Source of the DNA: an uncultured Flavobacteriaceae bacterium
Lineage (GTDB): Bacteria; Bacteroidota; Bacteroidia; Flavobacteriales; Flavobacteriaceae
Length of the DNA stretch: 64,000 bases
Direction: 5' to 3'
Assembly (NCBI GenBank): GCA_905181835.1
Contig: CAJIZF010000003.1
Coordinates: forward strand, 146,074 to 210,073
In this document: piece by piece, positions 27,711 through 37,227 of the stretch
How the letters are laid out: each line of letters opens with the position of its first letter
Position numbering within the stretch: the stretch's first letter is position 1
Made by a program: the position numbers and the translations under genes
The notes under the pieces: generated by a model
The model's database searches: none
Told to the model about the DNA's origin: nothing
What the model saw: the letters and a program-made list of their open reading frames with translations, nothing else

Positions 27711-28757
27711 TTAGAATTTAATCATATCAAGGTCCCACTTTTTATTAGTATGGTAATATAAGTTTCCGTTACAAACTTCTAGAGGTGAAGGAATGTTATT
27801 AGTAAAAAGACTACCTGTACCTAAACCCTGAGGTAATTTACTGCTTTTTGTATGAGTATATTGTGCAATAGCATTTAAGCCAATATTACTTTCTAAAGCT
27901 GAAGTTATCCACCAACCAATATTTTTATTTTCAGAATATGAAATCCAATCATCACTACCTCTAAATCCTCCTATCAAACTAGGTTTCAAGATGATATATT
28001 GTGGATGAATCGTATTTAATAGTTCTAATTTTTCTTTTTCTGAAAAAACTCCAATCAATTCTTCATCCAATGCAATAGCTAAAGGAGAATCTTCACACAA
28101 TCTAGCCATTTCTTGCCATTGGCCTTGTTTAATAGGTTGCTCAATGGAATGCAATTCTAATTCGGAAAGCCATTTTAATTTCTCTAAAGCTTCGGATGGA
28201 AAAAATGCACCATTAGCATCTACTCTCAATTCTATATCTGATGATGAATATTCTTTTCTTATCGATTTTAACAAATTCATCTCTACATCAAAATCAATAG
28301 CTCCAATTTTCATTTTTATACATCGAAAACCTTGAGCTAACTTTTCAGAAATTTGTTGTTTCATAAAAGATTCACTCCCCATCCAAACTAAACCGTTAAT
28401 TGAAATATTATCATTTCCATTAGAAAATTCTGATGGAAAAATTCTAAATAAATCTTGAGAAGCTAATGATTTAAATGCGGTTTCCAATCCAATCTGGATA
28501 GAGGGGAATTCTATTAATTCGTTGTATAATGGTTCAAACCCTAAATTTATGTGGTCACAAACCCATTTTAGTTTCTTTTCATAATCTGGGCGATCATCAA
28601 TACTCAAACCTCTAAATAAACCACACTCTCCTATTCCTTTCTGACTTTCATCTTCTAGAAATATAAAAAAAGTTTCTTTGGTTTTAAGCATCCCTCTTGA
28701 AGTACCTCCTGGAAGTTTAAATTTTAATAGATGCTTTTGGTATGAAGCAGTTAACAT
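27711..28757 (-). CDS. menC: o-Succinylbenzoate synthase MenC
   Basis: 348 residues, enolase superfamily. The KxK element KMKIG ends with Lys150, the metal ligands are Asp180 (RVDANG), Glu206 (EQP) and Asp231 (ALDEE), and the second catalytic base is Lys258 (LKPSLIGGF). It dehydrates SHCHC to o-succinylbenzoate for menaquinone. It is followed by the CPBP protein and menE, and preceded by a metallo-beta-lactamase-fold gene 18 bases upstream. Confidence 0.92.
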   Translation of the reverse strand: MLTASYQKHLLKFKLPGGTSRGMLKTKETFFIFLEDESQKGIGECGLFRGLSIDDRPDYEKKLKWVCDHINLGFEPLYNELIEFPSIQIGLETAFKSLASQDLFRIFPSEFSNGNDNISINGLVWMGSESFMKQQISEKLAQGFRCIKMKIGAIDFDVEMNLLKSIRKEYSSSDIELRVDANGAFFPSEALEKLKWLSELELHSIEQPIKQGQWQEMARLCEDSPLAIALDEELIGVFSEKEKLELLNTIHPQYIILKPSLIGGFRGSDDWISYSENKNIGWWITSALESNIGLNAIAQYTHTKSSKLPQGLGTGSLFTNNIPSPLEVCNGNLYYHTNKKWDLDMIKF

Positions 28758-28775
28758 GTAATCAATTTTATTATT

Positions 28776-29456
28776 CTATAATTCTAATGATGAACCAATA
28801 TCTAGCAATATTAAATCTTTTTCTGCATCAAAAAATTTCTTTTTCGCTTCTTCATGATTGATTTCAATAAATCCAAAAGTATCATAATGAACTCCTAATA
28901 TTTTTTCACATTCCAAAAAATTGCTGGCTAAGATAGCATCATCAATTCCCATAGTAAAGTTATCTCCAATTGGGAGTATAGCAAGATCCAACTTGGTTTG
29001 TAACGGAATCAATTTCATATCCATCGTTAAAGCTGTATCTCCTGCAATGTAAATGTTTTTGTGCTCACCTTCGATAACAAATCCTCCTGGCTGCCCTCCA
29101 TAACTTCCATCAGGGAAAGAGCTCGTATGCACAGCATTCACAAATTTTAAATTTCCAAAATCAAATTTCCAATTTCCTCCATGATTCATAGGATGCACAT
29201 CAAATCCTTTAGCTTGGTAGTACATAGCAATTTCATAATTACTAACAATTTTAGCATTGGTATTTTTAGCAATCGCTTCTGCATCAAGAATGTGATCTTC
29301 ATGAGCATGCGTTAATAAAATATAATCAGCTTTTAATGATACTATATCAACTTTATCTTTAGATAATGGATTCCCAGAAATAAATGGATCCACAATTATG
29401 TTTTTTCCTGAAACTTCTATAGATAGTGAGTTTTGACCGTAAAAAGTAATTTTCAT
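28776..29456 (-). CDS. UPF0173 metal-dependent hydrolase (metallo-beta-lactamase fold)
   Basis: 226 residues. The motif THAHEDHI (49-56) gives the first metal ligands His50, His52, Asp54 and His55; NHGG, VHTSSFPDGSYGGQPGG, IAGDTALTMD and LGVHYDTF carry the later ligands. This is the UPF0173 group of the MBL-fold hydrolases, whose substrate is not generally known. It lies between menA and menC with gaps of 12 and 18 bases, so it is transcribed with the menaquinone genes; a role in that pathway, for example as a thioesterase, is speculation. Confidence 0.88.
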   Translation of the reverse strand: MKITFYGQNSLSIEVSGKNIIVDPFISGNPLSKDKVDIVSLKADYILLTHAHEDHILDAEAIAKNTNAKIVSNYEIAMYYQAKGFDVHPMNHGGNWKFDFGNLKFVNAVHTSSFPDGSYGGQPGGFVIEGEHKNIYIAGDTALTMDMKLIPLQTKLDLAILPIGDNFTMGIDDAILASNFLECEKILGVHYDTFGFIEINHEEAKKKFFDAEKDLILLDIGSSLEL

Positions 29457-29468
29457 GAGATTAAATAT

Positions 29469-30362
29469 TTAATGAAAGAAACCAAACAAAATAGCGAATA
29501 AAAAGGTGCTTAAAGCAACTTTCTTCAATTCGTTATCTAATAATTTAGGTTCTTTATTTTTATAAACAGTTACTAAATTCAACCATAAAGGTATAAAAGC
29601 AATACAATAGGTAAATTGATTAATTGAATGATAATTTATACCTGAATATAACAAAGTTAAAACCATACCAAGAGATATTAAAATGTAATGGTATATTTTT
29701 GCTTTTAAACTTCCTAAACTTACTACCAATGTATTTTTTTTGTTCTTTTTATCATTTTCAATATCGCGCATATTATTTAAGTTAAGTACAGCCATACTAA
29801 ACAATCCTATACTTGAAGCAGGTAATAATAAATCCCATTTTGGTTCGTGGGTAAATAAATAATTACTTCCTAAAACACTAAGCAATCCGAAAAATAGAAA
29901 TACAAATACATCACCAAGACCAGAATAACCATAAGCATTTTTACCAATGGTATATTTTAACGCAGCAACTATTGAAATGATTCCTAGAACAAGAAACAAT
30001 AGAGAATTAAAAAAATCTTCCCAACCAAACGCTGCATAGATCAAATTTACCGCAATTGATAAAGTCACAAAAGCAGTCATCATAATTCCGTATTTCATCT
30101 GCTTAGCGGGAATTAGCCCAGAAGCAACCATCCTTTTTTCACCCTCGCGATGATCGTCGACACCTTTAATTCCGTCGCCGTAATCATTTGCAAAATTTGA
30201 TAACACTTGAAATCCTATGGTAGTTAAAATAGCTAACCAAAAGATTTCAGGTTGAAATAATGAGTTTTTTTTTGCTATTGCTGAACCAACAATTATACCA
30301 GAAACTGACAAAGGTAGCGTCCTTAGTCTTGCTGCAGCTATCCATGCTTTAAACTTTGGCAT
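29469..30362 (-). CDS. menA: 1,4-Dihydroxy-2-naphthoate polyprenyltransferase MenA
   Basis: 297 residues from the ATG at 30362 (MPKFKAWIAAARLRTLPLS), preferred over an upstream in-frame ATG that adds ten lysine-rich residues. UbiA-type membrane prenyltransferase with eight or nine helices; the first Asp-rich motif is NFANDYGDGIKGVDD and the second NMRDIENDKKN. It attaches the isoprenoid chain to DHNA to make demethylmenaquinone. First gene of the menaquinone run, with menC and menE downstream. Confidence 0.92.
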   Translation of the reverse strand: MPKFKAWIAAARLRTLPLSVSGIIVGSAIAKKNSLFQPEIFWLAILTTIGFQVLSNFANDYGDGIKGVDDHREGEKRMVASGLIPAKQMKYGIMMTAFVTLSIAVNLIYAAFGWEDFFNSLLFLVLGIISIVAALKYTIGKNAYGYSGLGDVFVFLFFGLLSVLGSNYLFTHEPKWDLLLPASSIGLFSMAVLNLNNMRDIENDKKNKKNTLVVSLGSLKAKIYHYILISLGMVLTLLYSGINYHSINQFTYCIAFIPLWLNLVTVYKNKEPKLLDNELKKVALSTFLFAILFGFFH

Positions 30363-30445
30363 TGGTTGAATTTTTTTTTTACAAAAATACATTTATTAAA
30401 TTATTTTGTACTTTCAGAAAGGGCAAATACGCAATAAAAAAGTAA

Positions 30446-31447
30446 TTATTTTGTCACCTCAACTAAAAGTTCTTTAAGAATATCCTCATGAGTTAAATTT
30501 GCTCCAACTCCCTTGCTTTTAACATCCACTTCTCGGATAGAGGCGATTATAGCACTTATTTTTTTCATCGGAAAATTTCGAGCAGCTACTTCATAGTCTT
30601 TCATGAAATATGGATGAATACCAAGTTTTTTTGGGGCTTGTGATTTATTTGATAAGGTTTGGTACTTCATTACCTTGGAAAAAAAACCAAATAGTATGGA
30701 AACAGTAACCACAGTCGGATGATTTTTTGAATTTTGTGAAAAATATTGAATGATGCCAAATGCTTTCTTAATATTCTTGTGGGCTAATGCGTTGATAAGT
30801 TCAAAATTATTATAATCCTTACTTATTCCTATATTATTTTCTATTATTTGAGCTGAAATCTGATTCTCAGGTTTTACTATCAATTGAATTTTTTGTAATT
30901 CATTATTGATTTTTGACAAATCATTACCTAGAAACTCTACTAACATTTGCGAAGCTTTTGGAGATATGGTATATCCTTTTTGCGCAAGTACTTTTCTTAT
31001 CCAATCGGGTAATTGATTGTCATACATTTTTTTACTTTCAAAAATGACTCCATTTTTTTGTATTGCTTTAAAGACTTTTTTGCGCTTGTCTAACTTCTTA
31101 TATTTATAACAAAATACTAATACTGTAGAAGGCTGAGGATTTTCTGCATACGAAACAAGGTTTTCAATAGTTCTAGATAAATCTTGCGCCTCCTTAACAA
31201 TAATAACCTGTCGCTCTGCCATCATTGGAAATCTTTTAGAAGCACTAACAATATCTTCTATTTTTGAATCACGACCATAATAAAGTATTTGATTAAATCC
31301 TTTCTCTTCTTCTGAAAGTATATTATTTTCAATAAATTTTGACAATGTGTCTATAAAATAGGACTCCTCTCCCATTAAAAAATAGATGGGCTTTATATCT
31401 CCTTTTTTAATAGCTGAAATAATATGTCTTACTTTGTCTAAAGGCAT
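30446..31447 (-). CDS. holA: DNA polymerase III delta subunit HolA
   Basis: 333 residues. The N-terminal AAA+-like clamp-loader domain opens with KPIYFLMGEESYFIDTL, followed by ERQVIIVKEAQDL and the domain III lid with LSKINNELQKI and SKDYNNFELINAL. The subunit opens the beta sliding clamp in the clamp loader. It is read toward menA, with 83 bases to the menA start, and is divergent from the HsdR_N-like gene; transcription start lies in the 49-base gap before 31497. Confidence 0.88.
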   Translation of the reverse strand: MPLDKVRHIISAIKKGDIKPIYFLMGEESYFIDTLSKFIENNILSEEEKGFNQILYYGRDSKIEDIVSASKRFPMMAERQVIIVKEAQDLSRTIENLVSYAENPQPSTVLVFCYKYKKLDKRKKVFKAIQKNGVIFESKKMYDNQLPDWIRKVLAQKGYTISPKASQMLVEFLGNDLSKINNELQKIQLIVKPENQISAQIIENNIGISKDYNNFELINALAHKNIKKAFGIIQYFSQNSKNHPTVVTVSILFGFFSKVMKYQTLSNKSQAPKKLGIHPYFMKDYEVAARNFPMKKISAIIASIREVDVKSKGVGANLTHEDILKELLVEVTK

Positions 31448-31496
31448 TTATCCTGCAGATTGTTTAATTGTTTTTAAAAAATAAGTACCTTGCAAT

Positions 31497-31949
31497 GTGC
31501 AAAAACTCAACTTTCCAAAATATAATTTTCGATTCAAAAGTAACGAAAATAAAACGTTGATTTTTGATATCATCCGAAAAAAATTTGTGATTTTAACACC
31601 AGAAGAATGGGTCCGACAACACACACTACATTTTTTGATTACTGAAAAAAAATATCCAGTTTCCTATATTAATGTTGAGAAGCAGTTATTGTTAAACGAT
31701 ACTGTAAAGAGATACGATATTGTAATTTTTAAAAATGATGGAGACGTAGAGATTATAATCGAATGTAAAGCCCCAAGTATAACTATTAATCAAGTAAGTT
31801 TTGATCAAATTGCTCGTTATAACCTAGCTTTAAATTCTAATTTACTAATGGTGACCAATGGATTGACACATTATTTTTGCAAAATGGATATTAAAAATAA
31901 AAAATATATTTTTTTGCGTGATTTACCTAAATATGTACAACTCAAATAA
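31497..31949 (+). CDS. Stand-alone type I restriction HsdR N-terminal domain protein
   Basis: 150 residues from a GTG start, chosen because QKLNFPKYNFRFK follows directly. The region RYDIVIFKNDG (73-83) and IIIECKAPS (87-95) forms the D...E-x-K core of a PD-(D/E)xK nuclease fold as in the N-terminal domain of HsdR. There is no helicase, methylase or specificity gene nearby, so this is not a restriction system. Such small proteins are common next to holA in flavobacteria, with no known function. Confidence 0.8.
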   Translation: MQKLNFPKYNFRFKSNENKTLIFDIIRKKFVILTPEEWVRQHTLHFLITEKKYPVSYINVEKQLLLNDTVKRYDIVIFKNDGDVEIIIECKAPSITINQVSFDQIARYNLALNSNLLMVTNGLTHYFCKMDIKNKKYIFLRDLPKYVQLK

Positions 31950-32000
31950 AATTAATTAAATAAGAATTTGTATGTTAACCATATATATTAGTTTATTAAT

Positions 32001-32996
32001 ATGAAAGTTGCTATTGTAATACTTAATTGGAATGGAAAAAAAATATTAGAACAATTTTTACCATCAGTTGTTGAATTCTCAGAAGAAGCGACTATTTATG
32101 TTGCTGACAATGCATCTACAGATAAATCTATACCATATCTTAAAGAAAAATTTAATAAGGTGACTATTATCCAAAATAAAACAAACGGAGGTTACGCAAA
32201 AGGTTATAACGATGCTTTAAAAAACGTCACTGAAGACTTGTTAGTTTTATTAAATAATGATGTAGAAGTTACTCAAAACTGGTTGCAACCAATAATTAAT
32301 GAATTTAAACGTGACGATTCTTTAATCGCTGCACAACCAAAAATATTAGATTTTAATAATAAAAGATATTTTGAATATGCGGGAGCAGGAGGCGGTTTTA
32401 TTGATCAATTAGGATATCCTTATTGCCGGGGAAGAATTTTTAATACGATTGAAAAAGACAAGGGTCAGTACAATGATATAAATAAAATATTTTGGGCTAG
32501 TGGCGCCTGCTTTATTGTGAGAAGTAATGAGTTCAAAGAATTAAATGGATTTGATGAAAACTTTTTTGCACATCAAGAAGAAATCGATTTGTGCTGGAGA
32601 ATACAACAAAATGGTGGAATTATAAAATACATCGGAAATAGTACTGTGTATCACGTTGGTGGCGCAACGCTATCCAATATAAACCCAACAAAAACCTTTT
32701 ATAATTTTAGAAATTCTCTTTTAATGCTTGTTAAAAATATAAAAAGCTCAAAAGTTTGGATAATTTTATTTATTAGACTTTTAATGGACGGTATTGCTGG
32801 ATTACACTTTTTAATTCAAGGAAAGTGGAAACATACATTAGCTATTATAAAGGCCCATTTTAGTTTTTACAGCCTACTTCCAAGATATATCAATAAAGAA
32901 TATAAAATTAGAAAAGAAATTAAATACTATCATATAAAGTCAATTGTTTGGAATTATTTTATTAGAAAAAAGCGTATTTTTAAGGAGCTAAATTAA
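32001..32996 (+). CDS. Family 2 glycosyltransferase, rhamnosyltransferase-like
   Basis: 331 residues. GT-A domain with VILNWNG (6-12), ADNASTDKS (35-43), LLNNDVEV (78-85, metal site), WASGACFIVRS and the late HQEEIDLCWR catalytic acid region. A hydrophobic segment near 245-275 and a basic tail may bring it to the membrane. It probably adds a sugar to a surface or lipid-linked glycan; substrate unknown. It starts 51 bases after the HsdR_N-like gene on the same strand. Confidence 0.85.
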   Translation: MKVAIVILNWNGKKILEQFLPSVVEFSEEATIYVADNASTDKSIPYLKEKFNKVTIIQNKTNGGYAKGYNDALKNVTEDLLVLLNNDVEVTQNWLQPIINEFKRDDSLIAAQPKILDFNNKRYFEYAGAGGGFIDQLGYPYCRGRIFNTIEKDKGQYNDINKIFWASGACFIVRSNEFKELNGFDENFFAHQEEIDLCWRIQQNGGIIKYIGNSTVYHVGGATLSNINPTKTFYNFRNSLLMLVKNIKSSKVWIILFIRLLMDGIAGLHFLIQGKWKHTLAIIKAHFSFYSLLPRYINKEYKIRKEIKYYHIKSIVWNYFIRKKRIFKELN

Positions 32997-33044
32997 TAGT
33001 TACAGAAAAACATAAATACTTTTTTTTTCTATCCTACGTTTTAA

Positions 33045-33052
33045 TATTTTTG
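33045..33052 (+). promoter_or_regulatory. Candidate -7 promoter box for the OmpA lipoprotein
   Basis: TATTTTTG matches TAnnTTTG and lies 25 bases before the OmpA-family start. No TTG sits at a normal distance upstream, so only half the promoter is seen. Confidence 0.3.
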
Positions 33053-33077
33053 AACTATATCTAAACCTAATATACAA

Positions 33078-33938
33078 ATGAAAAATTTTCTAATCCTAGC
33101 AGCCTGTTCTAGTCTACTTTTAACATCTTGTGTTACTAGTAAAAAATACGCTGAACTAGAAGGCAAACAAAAAAGCACTCAAGATTTATTGAATACAGCA
33201 ACTGTCAAATTAAATGACTGTTTATCTGAAAAGTCAGGTTTATCCGCTGAAAACAGTACCTTAAAAAACCAAGTTAGTTTTTTAAACGCTACTAACGGTG
33301 ATTTAATTAAGCAAATTGGCGACTTTACAGATCTAACAATTAAAGGTGCAGAGAACCTAGAAAAGTCACTAGAAAGCATGAAAGAGAAAGATCTGACCAT
33401 AAACAAACTAAGGGATGCTATTACTCGTCGTGATTCTGTGAATCTAGCACTTGTACAAAGCTTGAAAGGAGTTCTTGGAGACCTAAATGATACAGATATT
33501 GAAGTCAATGTCGAGAAAGGTGTCGTTTTTGTGAGTATATCTGACAAGTTATTATTTAAGAGTGGAAGTATCAATGTATCGAGTAAGGCTAGAGAAGTTC
33601 TTGGAAAAATAGCTACTGTAGTTAACAATAAACCAGATTTCGAATTTTTAGTAGAAGGTCATACCGATTCACAGTCCATAAGCACAGAATGTATGAAAGA
33701 CAATTGGGACTTAAGTGTTCTTAGAGCAACTACTGTTGTTAGAATATTACAAGACGATTTTGGAGTAGCTCCTGAAAGAATGACAGCTGGAGGACGCAGT
33801 CAATACATTCCAAAGGCTTCAAACGAAACCGCGGAGACTAGGGCTAAAAACAGAAGAACAAGAATTGTAGTTCTTCCTAAGCTTGATCAATTTTATTCAA
33901 TGATTGAAGAAGGTTTAAATGACCCTGCAATTAACTAG
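33078..33938 (+). CDS. OmpA family outer-membrane lipoprotein
   Basis: 286 residues. Signal peptide with lipobox LLTSC (Cys18), then a coiled-coil region (about 20-120), then an OmpA-like peptidoglycan-binding domain (150-270) with VEGHTDSQS, NWDLSVLRATTVVRIL and ETRAKNRRTRIVV. It should tether the outer membrane to peptidoglycan, like Pal-type proteins. It stands alone and ends at a hairpin shared with the convergent Sua5/YciO gene. Confidence 0.9.
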   Translation: MKNFLILAACSSLLLTSCVTSKKYAELEGKQKSTQDLLNTATVKLNDCLSEKSGLSAENSTLKNQVSFLNATNGDLIKQIGDFTDLTIKGAENLEKSLESMKEKDLTINKLRDAITRRDSVNLALVQSLKGVLGDLNDTDIEVNVEKGVVFVSISDKLLFKSGSINVSSKAREVLGKIATVVNNKPDFEFLVEGHTDSQSISTECMKDNWDLSVLRATTVVRILQDDFGVAPERMTAGGRSQYIPKASNETAETRAKNRRTRIVVLPKLDQFYSMIEEGLNDPAIN

Positions 33939-33958
33939 GAATTTAAAAAATATAAAAC

Positions 33959-33991
33959 AAAAAGAGGCTGAATAAAATCTGCCTCTTTTTT
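33959..33991. terminator. Bidirectional terminator between OmpA and Sua5/YciO genes
   Basis: AAAAAGAGGC (33959-33968) pairs with GCCTCTTTTT (33981-33990) around a 12-base loop, with T-runs on both strands. It serves two convergent genes. Confidence 0.75.
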
Positions 33992-34607
33992 ATATATCTA
34001 ATCCTCCTTTTCCTTGCCTAATTAATAAAGGTTCATCTCCACATAGATTGATTACTGTAGAAGGAATGTTATCGCCATATCCTCCATTTACTACTAAATC
34101 TATTCGATTGTTCCATTTTTCATAAATCAGTTCAGGATCTGTTGTGTACTCAACAACTTCATCCTCATCGTAAATTGATGTGGAAGCTATTGGGTTACCA
34201 AGTTCTCTCACAATAGCTAATGCTATTTCATTTTTAGGGACTCTTATTCCTACTTCCTTTTTCTTTTTGAATGCTTTAGGAAGATTGTTGTTTCCTTTTA
34301 AAATAAATGTATACGGACCCGGAAGAGATCTTTTTAATATCTTAAATGTTGGTGTACTTATATGATTTACATAATCGGATATATTACTGATACTATCACA
34401 AACAAACGAAAAATTAGCTTTCTCTAATTTTATTTCTTTAATTCTTGCAAGTTTTTCTAATGCTTTATAATTTGAAATATCACAACCTAAGGCGTAAACT
34501 GTATCACTAGGATAAATAATGAGTCCTCCTTTCCTAAGAACAGACACTACTTTTTTTATATCATTTGAATTAGGGTTTTCCTCGTAAATTTTAATCATTT
34601 CAGCCAT
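33990..34607 (-). CDS. Sua5/YciO/YrdC family protein (threonylcarbamoyl-AMP synthase)
   Basis: 205 residues forming one YrdC domain: GGLIIYPSDTVYALGCD (about 27-43), SLPGPYTFILKG and GIRVPKNE, with the late STVINL segment. TsaC/Sua5 members make threonylcarbamoyl-AMP for t6A37 of ANN-reading tRNAs; the length and lack of a Sua5 C-terminal domain match the shorter YciO-like branch, whose contribution is less clear. It lies 67 bases downstream of the helicase on the same strand. Confidence 0.85.
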   Translation of the reverse strand: MAEMIKIYEENPNSNDIKKVVSVLRKGGLIIYPSDTVYALGCDISNYKALEKLARIKEIKLEKANFSFVCDSISNISDYVNHISTPTFKILKRSLPGPYTFILKGNNNLPKAFKKKKEVGIRVPKNEIALAIVRELGNPIASTSIYDEDEVVEYTTDPELIYEKWNNRIDLVVNGGYGDNIPSTVINLCGDEPLLIRQGKGGLDI

Positions 34608-34674
34608 AAAGTTGTATTTATATGAGAATTCAATCTTAAAAAGATAGTTGTAAGATTATAAAATCAAATGATAA

Positions 34675-36993
34675 TTATACGATTACTTTTAATTTTGCAA
34701 AACGTAGTAATAACTTTTTAAGTCCTCCATTACTAAAGTTTATTTCAGCTTTTGTATCTGCACCAGAACCTTCGATTCTTATAACACTACCCTTGCCAAA
34801 TCTGACATGCTCAACAATAGTTCCTATCGATATATTTAAGTCTTTCGCATCAATATTTTTTGATGCCGAGCTAGTTACTGGCTTTATTCTTCGGAGTTTT
34901 CGTAAATTATTTTCATTAGGGCCCCGAGGAGGAGAACTTGATACAGGTTTTCGAAGCCTTAGTTTACTCTTATCAACCTCACCAAAAATATCAACATCTA
35001 ATAAAGGTTTATATCTATTTTCAGTGATGGTAGTTAAATATTCTAAAAAGCTTTCATCAATTTCTTCAATAAATCTGCTTGGCTCAGCATCAATTAATTT
35101 ACCCCAACGATATCTTGATTGGGTATAAGTTAAATAAGCTTGCTTTTCTGCTCTCGTAATAGCTACATAAAATAATCGTCGCTCCTCTTCTAATTCACTC
35201 CTAGTATTCATACTCATAGCACTTGGAAATAAATCTTCTTCCATACCCACAATAAAAACATACGGAAATTCTAATCCTTTTGCTAAATGAACCGTCATTA
35301 AAGCAACTTTATCTTCATCGCCTGTTTCTTTATCCAAATCTGTAGCAAGTGCTACATCTTCTAAAAATTCGGCCAAAGAACCAGTAGTATCAGCTAACTC
35401 CTTTTGTTCTTCAACAAAATCACGCATCCCATTTAAAAGCTCTTCTATATTTTCAATCCTTGCTATACCCTCAGGAGTTCCGTCTTTTTTGAGTTCTGTA
35501 TACAAACCAGTTTTTTTAATCACGTGCTCTGTAATTTGAAATACATCATAACCTTCATTTAAAATTTGAAAGCTTTTTACCATTGTTACAAAATCTTGTA
35601 ACTTAGATTGAGTCCCTTTATTTATTTGAATTTCAACTTTATCCAAATTCTGCATCACTTCAAAAATCGATCTATTGTATTTATTTGCAACCACAATTAA
35701 TCGTTCAATCGTAGTCTGTCCTATTCCTCGTGCAGGAAAATTGATAATTCTTTTTAATGCTTCTTCGTCTTTTGAGTTGATAAGTAAACGTAAATAAGAT
35801 AATACATCTTTAATTTCTTTTCGTTGATAAAAACTTAGACCTCCATAAATTCGATAAGGAATATCCTTTTTTCTTAAGGCATCTTCAATGGCTCTGGATT
35901 GAGCGTTGGTTCTGTATAAAACCGCAAAGTTTCCGTTAGCTAATTGCTGATTCATTTTTTGTTCAAAAATAGTGCTCGCCACAAACCTACCCTCGTCACC
36001 ATCTGTCATACTTCGATTTACTAATATTTTAGAACCTTCGTCATTAGCAGTCCAAACAATTTTATCCAATCTTGTTTTATTTTTTTCTATGATACTATTA
36101 GCAGCATTAACAATATTTTTTGTAGATCGGTAGTTTTGTTCTAATCTAAAAACTTGAACATTATCATAGTCGTTTTGAAAATTTAAAATGTTATTAATAT
36201 TCGCTCCACGAAATGCATAGATACTTTGGGCATCATCACCTACTACACAAATATTTTGGAATCGATCGCTCAATGCTTTTATAATTAAATATTGACTATG
36301 ATTGGTATCTTGATACTCATCTACCAGGATATACCTAAATCGATCTTGATATTTAGCAAGCACCTCTGGAAAACGAGTTAAAAGCTCATTAGTTTTTAGT
36401 AATAAATCATCAAAATCCATGGCTCCTGCTTTAAAGCATTTATCCACATAAGACTTATAAATTTCGCCCATCCTCGGAATTTTAGCCATTGCATCTGCTT
36501 CCATTAATTCGGGATTATTAAAATAAGCTTTCACCGTTATTAAACTATTTTTGTAGGAAGAAATTCTAGAATATACCTGTTTGTACTTGTAGATGTCTTT
36601 ATCAAGATGCAGCTCTTTTATAACTGCCCTAATCACACTCTGCGAATCTTGAGTATCATAAATAGTGAAATTTGATGGGTATCCCAATCTGTCTGCTTCA
36701 AATCTCAAAATTTTTGCAAATACACTATGAAATGTACCCATCCAAAGATTTTTAGCCTCGCTACCGCCAACAATTCGTGCAATTCGAGATTTCATTTCTC
36801 TAGCTGCTTTATTCGTAAAAGTTAATGCCAATATATTGAAGGGGTCGACTCCCTTAGACATCAAATAAGCTATTCTAAAAGTTAAAACTCTTGTTTTACC
36901 TGAACCAGCACCTGCTATAACAATCATAGCACCCTGCTGTTGTAGAACAGGAGCTAATTGCGCTTCATTAAGTTGATTTAAATATTCTTGCAA
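34675..36993 (-). CDS. UvrD/PcrA-type superfamily 1 DNA helicase
   Basis: 772 residues. Motif I GAGSGKT is at 28-34; LTFTNKAAREM, DEYQDTNHSQY, GDDAQSIYAFRGA, LEQNYRST and VHLAKGLEFPYVF supply the remaining SF1A helicase motifs in order. The C-terminal tail (IGTIVEHVRFGKGSV) is the Tudor-like domain of PcrA/UvrD that contacts RNA polymerase. It acts in nucleotide-excision and mismatch repair and clears replication blocks. Single gene with a 230-base AT-rich upstream gap. Confidence 0.92.
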   Translation of the reverse strand: MQEYLNQLNEAQLAPVLQQQGAMIVIAGAGSGKTRVLTFRIAYLMSKGVDPFNILALTFTNKAAREMKSRIARIVGGSEAKNLWMGTFHSVFAKILRFEADRLGYPSNFTIYDTQDSQSVIRAVIKELHLDKDIYKYKQVYSRISSYKNSLITVKAYFNNPELMEADAMAKIPRMGEIYKSYVDKCFKAGAMDFDDLLLKTNELLTRFPEVLAKYQDRFRYILVDEYQDTNHSQYLIIKALSDRFQNICVVGDDAQSIYAFRGANINNILNFQNDYDNVQVFRLEQNYRSTKNIVNAANSIIEKNKTRLDKIVWTANDEGSKILVNRSMTDGDEGRFVASTIFEQKMNQQLANGNFAVLYRTNAQSRAIEDALRKKDIPYRIYGGLSFYQRKEIKDVLSYLRLLINSKDEEALKRIINFPARGIGQTTIERLIVVANKYNRSIFEVMQNLDKVEIQINKGTQSKLQDFVTMVKSFQILNEGYDVFQITEHVIKKTGLYTELKKDGTPEGIARIENIEELLNGMRDFVEEQKELADTTGSLAEFLEDVALATDLDKETGDEDKVALMTVHLAKGLEFPYVFIVGMEEDLFPSAMSMNTRSELEEERRLFYVAITRAEKQAYLTYTQSRYRWGKLIDAEPSRFIEEIDESFLEYLTTITENRYKPLLDVDIFGEVDKSKLRLRKPVSSSPPRGPNENNLRKLRRIKPVTSSASKNIDAKDLNISIGTIVEHVRFGKGSVIRIEGSGADTKAEINFSNGGLKKLLLRFAKLKVIV

Positions 36994-37178
36994 TGTTAAG
37001 TGGTATTTTTGAGGATAATCGCTGTGAAATTAAAGAAAAAATCAAAACTAATTCAATGGTTTAGGTACAATTTATAAACAGTTTTTAAAAAATAAATACC
37101 TAGTTGTCAAAACATTTTTCTGAGCTATTTATAGTCACCGTATATTATTTTAAAACTTCTAGTTTGTCAGTATCAATA

Positions 37179-37209
37179 TTGTAAAATAAAATTAAACACC
37201 GTAAATTTG
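37179..37209 (+). promoter_or_regulatory. Candidate Bacteroidota promoter (TTG-N20-TAAATTTG)
   Basis: TTG at 37179-37181 and TAAATTTG at 37202-37209 are 20 bases apart, inside the usual 17-23 range for the TTG/TAnnTTTG promoter, and end 18 bases before the ATG at 37228. Confidence 0.5.
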
Positions 37210-37227
37210 TTAAATAGATAATTATTT

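Noticed and set aside
31497-31949. Type I restriction system
   Set aside because: Only an HsdR N-terminal domain; no helicase, HsdM or HsdS.
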